Positions 1 through 3,554 of a DNA stretch of 7,247 nucleotides are shown here, piece after piece. The DNA comes from an uncultured Clostridia bacterium (GTDB lineage: Bacteria; Bacillota; Clostridia; TANB77; CAG-508). The stretch is taken from NCBI GenBank assembly GCA_934155165.1, contig CAKPGS010000042.1:1-7247 (forward strand), written 5' to 3'. The translations under genes were made by a program, and so were the position numbers. Every line of letters starts with the position of its first letter. Position 1 is the first letter of the stretch. The notes below the pieces were generated by a model, which was given only the letters and a program-made list of their open reading frames with translations, searched no databases and was not told where the DNA came from.

Positions 1-73
1 TCGAGGTGACAGGGATCGAACCTGCGACCTCATGGTCCCAAACCACGCGCGCTACCAACTGCGCTACACCTCG
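1..73 (-). tRNA. tRNA-Pro (anticodon UGG)
   Basis: Read on the minus strand this folds into a complete 73-base cloverleaf. The acceptor stem CGAGGTG pairs with CACCTCG, the D-arm is GCGC/GCGC with a GTTGG loop, the anticodon stem CGTGG/CCATG encloses loop TTTGGGA, and the T-arm is GCAGG/CCTGT with loop TTCGATC. The anticodon TGG (window 38-40) decodes proline CCA and, by wobble, other CCN codons. The discriminator base A is window position 1, so it cannot be seen whether CCA is encoded. It is transcribed away from the tRNA-Arg gene from its own promoter. Confidence 0.97.
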
Positions 74-103
74 ATATGATTTTTTGTTGCTCAATGCTTA
101 TAT

Positions 104-132
104 ATAATAGCATAAATAAACAGCTTTTGCAA
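104..132 (-). promoter_or_regulatory. sigma-A-type promoter of tRNA-Pro
   Basis: On the minus strand there is a TTGCAA -35 (window 127-132), a 17-base spacer and a TATTAT -10 (104-109). The predicted start is near 97, leaving a leader of roughly 24 bases before the tRNA 5' end at 73. Spacing and match are good for a housekeeping promoter. No transcript data are available. Confidence 0.7.
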
Positions 133-160
133 TAATTTTTTATAAAATTTTTAAAATTTC

Positions 161-189
161 TTGAAAAAAGTTAATTTATACAGTATAAT
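161..189 (+). promoter_or_regulatory. sigma-A-type promoter of tRNA-Arg
   Basis: TTGAAA (161-166), a 17-base spacer and TATAAT (184-189) form a near-consensus housekeeping promoter. The predicted start near 195 gives a leader of about 26 bases to the tRNA 5' end at 222. A second TATAAT at 214-219 is too close to the mature tRNA to be the functional -10. Confidence 0.75.
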
Positions 190-221
190 ATGAAATGCAA
201 AGTGATTTTAACATATAATAT

Positions 222-297
<76 letters not shown>

Positions 298-298
<1 letters not shown>

Positions 299-328
299 AG
301 TCTTTGAAGAAATTTAAAGACTTTTTTT
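298..328 (+). terminator. Rho-independent terminator of tRNA-Arg
   Basis: The stem AGTCTTTGAA (299-308) pairs with TTTAAAGACT (313-322), including one G-T pair, around the loop GAAA. It runs straight into a seven-T tract (322-328). The outer stem base overlaps the encoded CCA end, so processing must occur right next to the hairpin. Confidence 0.88.
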
Positions 329-355
329 ATATTATAGGAAAGTTCTATTTTTGGT

Positions 356-398
356 GTAGGGGTCGGCGTCCTTAGGGCGACCCGCGTGGCAAAGCCAC
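356..398 (+). repeat. Structured intergenic repeat, copy 1
   Basis: A 43-base element that stands out as GC-rich in an AT-rich spacer. It matches a second copy at 6385-6426 in the same orientation, with 37 of 43 aligned positions identical. It holds two hairpins: GGGTCG (360-365) with CGACCC (378-383), and GTGGC (386-390) with GCCAC (394-398) around AAA. The second is followed by six T, so this copy could also act as a terminator. It lies about 28 bases beyond the tRNA-Arg terminator. It contains no coding frame. The family is not one I can name. Confidence 0.8.
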
Positions 399-404
399 TT
401 TTTT
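386..404 (+). terminator. Hairpin plus T-run within repeat copy 1
   Basis: GTGGC-AAA-GCCAC (386-398) followed by TTTTTT (399-404) has the form of a short intrinsic terminator. It could back up the tRNA-Arg terminator, or simply be part of the repeat. The three-base loop is tight. Confidence 0.4.
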
Positions 405-485
405 GTTGAATTAAATATAATAGTTTTATTTTATTACGGGGGTTAATTTTTGATAAAAATGATCTTTGATTACATATATTTTAAA

Positions 486-515
486 ATTATAAAATAAACC
501 TATGATAATAGGCTT
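486..515 (-). terminator. Terminator of the XRE / Spo0E-like operon
   Basis: On the minus strand AAGCCTAT (window 508-515) pairs with ATAGGTTT (496-503) around loop TATC, with one G-T pair. It is followed by a T-rich run (ATTTTATAATTTT). It begins four bases after the stop codon at 520-522, which fits an operon terminator. Confidence 0.65.
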
Positions 516-519
516 AAAA

Positions 520-843
520 TTAATTATCAAATTTAAATTTTTTATAAGAATCTCTACACCAAGAATTAAAAGTTTTACAACTGATATATTCAATACTTTT
601 ACTTGAAAGAAAATTATTTTGAAATGCATAATCATTCCAAATTGATTCGTTTGGAAAATCCCTGTATGTGTTGAAATAATTTTGAAGACCCTGAATACTT
701 TGTTCATAAAAATACTTCATATTTGAATTATAATAATTATTAATTTCTTTATCTAATTGCTGACTTATTGTTAAAGTTTTTTCGGAACATAAGCCATATT
801 TGTCTATATAATGGTACATTTTATTTTTTAATTTTTTTAACAT
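520..843 (-). CDS. Spo0E-like aspartyl-phosphate phosphatase domain protein with C-terminal extension
   Basis: 107-residue protein. Residues 1-40 look like the Spo0E family: two short amphipathic helices with a KYGL turn (residues 15-18) and the signature SQQLD (27-31, family SQELD). Known Spo0E-type proteins remove phosphate from Spo0A~P and so restrain sporulation. Typical members are about 50-90 residues. Here an extra 60-odd residues follow, rich in Trp, Tyr and Phe, with a block around FPNESIWNDYAF (63-74) and LSSKSIEYI (79-87). That block loosely recalls small DNA-associated repeat motifs, but I cannot assign it. ATG at 843 has GAGG (852-855) nine bases upstream, inside the end of the XRE gene. 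The genes are three bases apart, so translation is probably coupled. The Spo0E call is a motif judgement; a phage- or ICE-type accessory protein is the alternative. Confidence 0.7.
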   Translation of the reverse strand: MLKKLKNKMYHYIDKYGLCSEKTLTISQQLDKEINNYYNSNMKYFYEQSIQGLQNYFNTYRDFPNESIWNDYAFQNNFLSSKSIEYISCKTFNSWCRDSYKKFKFDN

Positions 844-846
844 CTA

Positions 847-1044
847 TTAATCCTCGTATTTAAATAAGTCTTTAATATCTACATTAAGAGCTTTAGCTAA
901 TTTACACAGTACAGAGATTGTGGGTTCTCGTTCTCCATTTTCTAAGTAACCAATATGGCTTGAACTTACACCACTTATTTTTGAGAGTTTCTCTTGGGAG
1001 AGACCACGTTCTTCACGTATTTCTCTAATATATATTTTTAACAT
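847..1044 (-). CDS. XRE-family HTH transcriptional regulator
   Basis: 65-residue protein that is almost entirely a Cro/C1-type helix-turn-helix domain. The recognisable run is IREIREERGLSQEKLSKISG (6-25), then VSSSHIGYLENGEREPTIS (26-44) with the recognition helix, and KLAKALNVDIKDLF (48-61). Such stand-alone proteins bind DNA as dimers and usually regulate their own operon and nearby genes. No sensory or dimerisation domain is present beyond the HTH. The start at 1044 is supported by AGAGGTG (1050-1056) at five-base spacing. It is the first gene of a two-gene operon with the Spo0E-like gene, suggesting a small module that influences sporulation or another phosphorelay. That role is inference. 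Confidence 0.92.
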   Translation of the reverse strand: MLKIYIREIREERGLSQEKLSKISGVSSSHIGYLENGEREPTISVLCKLAKALNVDIKDLFKYED

Positions 1045-1060
1045 CTGTGCACCTCTGTGC
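1045..1060 (-). promoter_or_regulatory. CTGTGC direct repeat over the XRE ribosome-binding site
   Basis: CTGTGC occurs at 1045-1050 and again at 1055-1060, one helical turn (10 bases) apart. The two copies flank and overlap the Shine-Dalgarno site of the XRE gene. This is a candidate binding site for autoregulation, but two six-base matches could be chance. No clear -35/-10 pair was found further upstream for this operon. Confidence 0.25.
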
Positions 1061-1094
1061 TTATTATTTACATTTTAATTAAATCACATACTAT

Positions 1095-1115
1095 AGCCAC
1101 TATGGTGGTTTTTTT
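1095..1115. repeat. Small inverted repeat with T-run (operator or weak terminator)
   Basis: AGCCAC (1095-1100) pairs with GTGGTT (1105-1110) around TATG, followed by T-rich sequence on plus. Nothing obvious on plus needs terminating here. The core CCACTATGGTGG is palindromic at 10 of 12 bases and lies about 55 bases upstream of the XRE gene, so an operator is as likely as a terminator. Confidence 0.3.
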
Positions 1116-1176
1116 ATAAATAATTAAATATAGATAAAACAATAGAAGAATATAAAAAGCAAATCAACATAAAAAC

Positions 1177-1205
1177 TTGATAAAAAGCCAAAAATATGCT
1201 ATAAT
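1177..1205 (+). promoter_or_regulatory. sigma-A-type promoter of the coiled-coil gene
   Basis: TTGATA (1177-1182), a 17-base spacer and TATAAT (1200-1205). The start near 1212 leaves a leader of about 26 bases, containing GGAGG at 1226-1230, before the ATG at 1238. Confidence 0.8.
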
Positions 1206-1237
1206 TAAAAAGGATTTTAAAAATTGGAGGAAATCTT

Positions 1238-2089
1238 ATGAAAAATTATGAAATGAAAAGAAAAAAAATAGAGCAAGAGCAGTTAATAAATAGTATTTTA
1301 AATAATAAAGAAATGGAACATGAGGCTTTAGTAAAAGCAGCAAGGGAAGTTAAGGAAAATTCTCAAGAAAAAATACAAAAAAGAAAAAATGAAATTTTAG
1401 AACTAAGCAAAAAAAGAGAACAAGAAAAAAATAGAAAAGAATTAGAAGACTTAGAAATACAAGATCAACTAGATAAATGGAATGAAATTTTAGAACAAGC
1501 AAAAATGATGAGAGAAAGTAAAGTTGACTTGATAATGAGAGACATAGATGAAGAATTGAAAGAGAAAGAAGAAAAAAACAAACAAAAAACTTTTAAATCA
1601 ATAGTTAGTGAAAACAGAAAAAAATTAGAAGAAAGAGAAAGAGAAAACTTTAGAAGTAAGAATAAAATTGAACAAGAAAAAAGAGAGAATTTAGCAAAAC
1701 AATGGCAAGAATTAAAAAAGAAACAAGATGATGAAGATAGAAAAAAAAGAGGACAAGAAATAATAGATAGAGTAAGAGGGAAAAATACCTTAAGAAAACA
1801 ATTTAAAAATTTTGTTGAAAAAATGAATCCATTTAAGAAAAAGAAAGCTATTGAAGCATATAGAAAAAATATGGATAACTATAATTTGCAATTCAAAAAT
1901 AAAGAACAATTAAATAACATGAATAACTCTAAAGTGGTAAATAAGTCCAAAAAATTATCTTCTACACAAGCTTTATTTGGAGAATATTATAAAAGAGCTT
2001 ACATAGACCATAAAAAAGCAAATGAAAATGCAAATAAAGAAAATATAGAAAAAACACCAGTTACCTTTAGAGGAAGAACAATAGGATAA
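1238..2089 (+). CDS. Charged coiled-coil protein of unknown function
   Basis: 283-residue soluble protein that I do not recognise. Residues 1 to about 175 are almost continuous Lys/Glu/Arg/Gln-rich helix with heptad-like Leu and Ile spacing, as expected for a long coiled coil. A basic segment follows (KQFKNFVEKMNPFKKKKAIE, 187-206), then an Asn-rich stretch and a short C-terminal part with LFGEYYKRAY (246-255) and the tail TFRGRTIG. No signal peptide, membrane segment or cysteine is seen. The ATG at 1238 has GGAGG seven bases upstream, its own near-consensus promoter and a strong terminator, so it is a well-formed single-gene unit. It may be a structural or scaffold protein, or resemble proteins of mobile elements. 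Its low-complexity composition makes distant similarity searches prone to false hits. Confidence 0.8.
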   Translation: MKNYEMKRKKIEQEQLINSILNNKEMEHEALVKAAREVKENSQEKIQKRKNEILELSKKREQEKNRKELEDLEIQDQLDKWNEILEQAKMMRESKVDLIMRDIDEELKEKEEKNKQKTFKSIVSENRKKLEERERENFRSKNKIEQEKRENLAKQWQELKKKQDDEDRKKRGQEIIDRVRGKNTLRKQFKNFVEKMNPFKKKKAIEAYRKNMDNYNLQFKNKEQLNNMNNSKVVNKSKKLSSTQALFGEYYKRAYIDHKKANENANKENIEKTPVTFRGRTIG

Positions 2090-2100
2090 GAATATTTATC

Positions 2101-2137
2101 TCACCTTAATAATATAAATTATTAAGGTGATTTTTTT
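2101..2137 (+). terminator. Strong terminator that also buries the ZIP gene ribosome-binding site
   Basis: A perfect 13-pair stem, TCACCTTAATAAT (2101-2113) with ATTATTAAGGTGA (2118-2130), has loop ATAA and is followed by seven T (2131-2137). It lies 11 bases beyond the stop of the coiled-coil gene. Its 3' arm contains AAGGTGA, the only Shine-Dalgarno candidate for the next gene, and the T-tract runs into that gene's TTG start. Confidence 0.9.
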
Positions 2138-2877
2138 GAATGAAATTTTAAAAACTACATTAGTAGGGTTATTTTTTGGAACATTTGGAACAACTTTAGG
2201 AGGAATAATAGGAACATCCTTTAAAAACACAAGTAATAAATTTTTAAGTTTTATATTGTCTTTAGCCTCAGGCCTAATGACAGCAATAATATGTTTTGAA
2301 CTAATACCAGAAGCCTTAGAAATAAGTTCAATTATAAATATCTTTGTTGGAGTTATATTTGGTGTAATAGTAATGATAATATGTGATCTACTTGTGGAAA
2401 AAAAGTTTTCAGGAAGTAAAAAATACACAGGAAAAAATTCTTTACTAAAAACAGGCATAATTGTAAGTATAGGTCTTGCAATACACAATTTTCCAGAGGG
2501 ATTAGCAATTCGGAAGTGGATTTGAAGCATCATTAAAACTTGGTTTAAGTTTAGCAATAGCAATATGTTTTCACGACATACCAGAGGGAATATCAATGGC
2601 TGTTCCAATGAAAAATGGAGGAATGAAATCTGGAAAAGTAATATACTATGTTGTATTATCTGGAGTAACAACTGGAATAGGAGCATTCTTTGGAGCAATA
2701 ATAGGAGGAATATCTCAAAGTGTTATATCTATGTGCTTAAGTTTTGCCGCAGGAGCAATGTTATATATAGTTTCAGGAGAATTAATTCCAGAATCCAATA
2801 AATTATATAGTGGTAGAATGAATGCGATAGGAAATATTATAGGAATAACACTAGGTATAATAGTAACAACATTATAA
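2136..2877 (+). pseudogene. ZIP-family metal transporter, frameshifted
   Basis: ZIP (ZupT/GufA-like) permeases move divalent metals such as zinc, iron or manganese across the cytoplasmic membrane. The first part (2136-2525) shows a Gly-rich first helix, FELIPEA in helix 2 and the metal-site motif HNFPEG (H117-G122) followed by GLAI. The frame then shifts. In the next frame translation continues in family register as FEASLKLGLSLAIAICFHDIPEGISMAV, written here in pieces: FEASLKLG, LSLAIAI, CFHDIPEG. Later comes AGAMLYIVSGELIPES, ending at 2877. Removing one C near 2511 (ATTCGG to ATTGG) restores GLAIGSGFEAS and gives about 246 residues, normal for the family. The best start is TTG at 2136 with AAGGTGA five bases before it. 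GTG at 2127 has no ribosome site and lies inside the hairpin. The insertion may be a true mutation or a sequencing error. Confidence 0.85.
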
Positions 2878-2891
2878 TTTGCATACAAATT
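2876..2891. repeat. Small perfect inverted repeat between ZIP and phosphatase genes
   Basis: AATTTG-CATA-CAAATT overlaps the ZIP stop codon. It also overlaps TTGCAT (2879-2884), which with TAAAAT (2902-2907) at 17-base spacing forms a weak promoter candidate for the phosphatase gene. That promoter would start transcription almost on the ribosome site, so it is doubtful. The repeat could be an operator or chance in AT-rich DNA. Confidence 0.25.
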
Positions 2892-2926
2892 TTATATGTG
2901 TTAAAATTCTTTCGGAGGATTTTAAT

Positions 2927-3388
2927 ATGAAAGTAATGTTTATATGTACAGGAAATATATGTAGAAGTGCAATGGCACATTGGTTATTAGAAAGTGAAAA
3001 GAAGAATAATAATATTGAAGTATATTCTTGTGGAATATATGCAGAAGATGGAGATAAGCCAACATACAATGCAATAGAAGCTATGAAAGAATATGATGTA
3101 GATTTAAGTAAACACAGAGCAACAAATATACGTAATTCAAAAATAAAAGAAATGGACTTGATATTATGTATGACAACATCACATAAAAGAGATGTATTAT
3201 ATATGTATCCAGAGTTAAAAGACAAAGTATTTACTTTAAAAGAATATACAAATTATAAAAAAGAAGAAAATTCCTTAGATATAAGAGATCCATGGGGTTA
3301 TGACTTAGAAACATATAGGTTTTGTGCCGCCGAAATATATAATTGCATAGAAATTTTGTTGAAAAAAATTAAATACAATAAAAAATAA
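2927..3388 (+). CDS. Low-molecular-weight protein phosphatase (YwlE/LMW-PTP family)
   Basis: 153-residue cytoplasmic phosphatase, the usual length. The N-terminal P-loop CTGNICRS has nucleophile C7 and R13 (C-x5-R). The general acid is D121 in RDPWG. KVFTLKEY (100-107) and the MTTSHK block (82-87) resemble Bacillus YwlE, the arginine phosphatase opposing McsB. However, position 11 is Ile, as in tyrosine phosphatases, where YwlE has Thr, a residue tied to phospho-arginine preference. Substrate is therefore uncertain: phosphotyrosine is favoured by this residue, phospho-arginine by overall resemblance. ATG at 2927 is chosen because GGAGG (2914-2918) lies eight bases upstream; the longer TTG start at 2879 has none. 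It begins 49 bases after the ZIP gene, so co-transcription is possible. Confidence 0.92.
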   Translation: MKVMFICTGNICRSAMAHWLLESEKKNNNIEVYSCGIYAEDGDKPTYNAIEAMKEYDVDLSKHRATNIRNSKIKEMDLILCMTTSHKRDVLYMYPELKDKVFTLKEYTNYKKEENSLDIRDPWGYDLETYRFCAAEIYNCIEILLKKIKYNKK

Positions 3389-3397
3389 TAAAAGTCT

Positions 3398-3444
3398 GCT
3401 CCATCATTCACACTGCAAGATGGAGCTAATTATATATTTTTTTT
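3398..3444 (+). terminator. Hairpin with delayed T-run after the phosphatase gene
   Basis: GCTCCATC (3398-3405) pairs perfectly with GATGGAGC (3419-3426) around a 13-base loop. An eight-T tract follows at 3437-3444, ten bases after the stem, so termination may be weak. The right arm is where a minus-strand transcript from the adjacent promoter would begin. Confidence 0.55.
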
Positions 3445-3457
3445 AATATGATGTCAA
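3429..3457 (-). promoter_or_regulatory. Leftward consensus promoter of a mirrored pair
   Basis: On the minus strand there is TTGACA (window 3452-3457), exactly 17 bases, and TATAAT (3429-3434). Both hexamers match the sigma-A consensus fully. Its start would be near 3422 and transcription would run antisense to the phosphatase gene. No minus-strand gene is seen within reach, so the product, if any, would be an antisense or small RNA. Confidence 0.55.
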
Positions 3458-3500
3458 TAGAAAAACAAAAAAATGTTTGTGAAATCTATTGACATTTTTT
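3451..3500 (+). terminator. Inverted repeat / terminator containing both -35 boxes
   Basis: ATGTCAATAGA (3451-3461) pairs perfectly with TCTATTGACAT (3485-3495). An inner ACAAA/TTTGT stem (3465-3469 with 3476-3480) sits inside, and a T-run ends at 3500. On plus this looks like an intrinsic terminator for read-through from the phosphatase gene. The same arms carry TTGACA facing outward in both directions, so it is also the core of a divergent promoter or operator. Confidence 0.7.
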
Positions 3501-3517
3501 CTGCTCAAATATATAAT
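3489..3517 (+). promoter_or_regulatory. Perfect consensus promoter of pcrA
   Basis: TTGACA (3489-3494), a 17-base spacer and TATAAT (3512-3517) match the sigma-A consensus at all twelve positions. The start near 3524 gives a leader of about 31 bases with AAGGAG (3543-3548) before the ATG. The -35 lies in the right arm of the inverted repeat, so a protein bound there would block it. Confidence 0.88.
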
Positions 3518-3554
3518 CTAAAACACAAAAAATGTAAAAAATAAGGAGAAAAAA

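Noticed and set aside
426..707. Minus-strand open frame overlapping the Spo0E-like gene
   Set aside because: It is in a different frame from the Spo0E-like gene, has no ribosome site, shows a Phe/Ile/Lys-rich composition typical of chance frames in AT-rich DNA, and runs through the operon terminator.
2505..2515. Programmed frameshift site in the ZIP gene
   Set aside because: There is no slippery heptamer, no downstream pseudoknot that I can see and no internal Shine-Dalgarno stimulator. Rare-codon CGG alone is weak support, so mutation or error is preferred.
2096..2698. Minus-strand open frame opposite the ZIP gene
   Set aside because: It is a shadow of a gene with Gly/Ile-rich codons, has no ribosome site, and is displaced by the clear ZIP motifs on plus.
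3451..3495. Invertible promoter (phase-variable switch)
   Set aside because: The inverted repeats lie inside the promoters rather than flanking them, so inverting the 23-base centre would not move either promoter. No recombinase is nearby.
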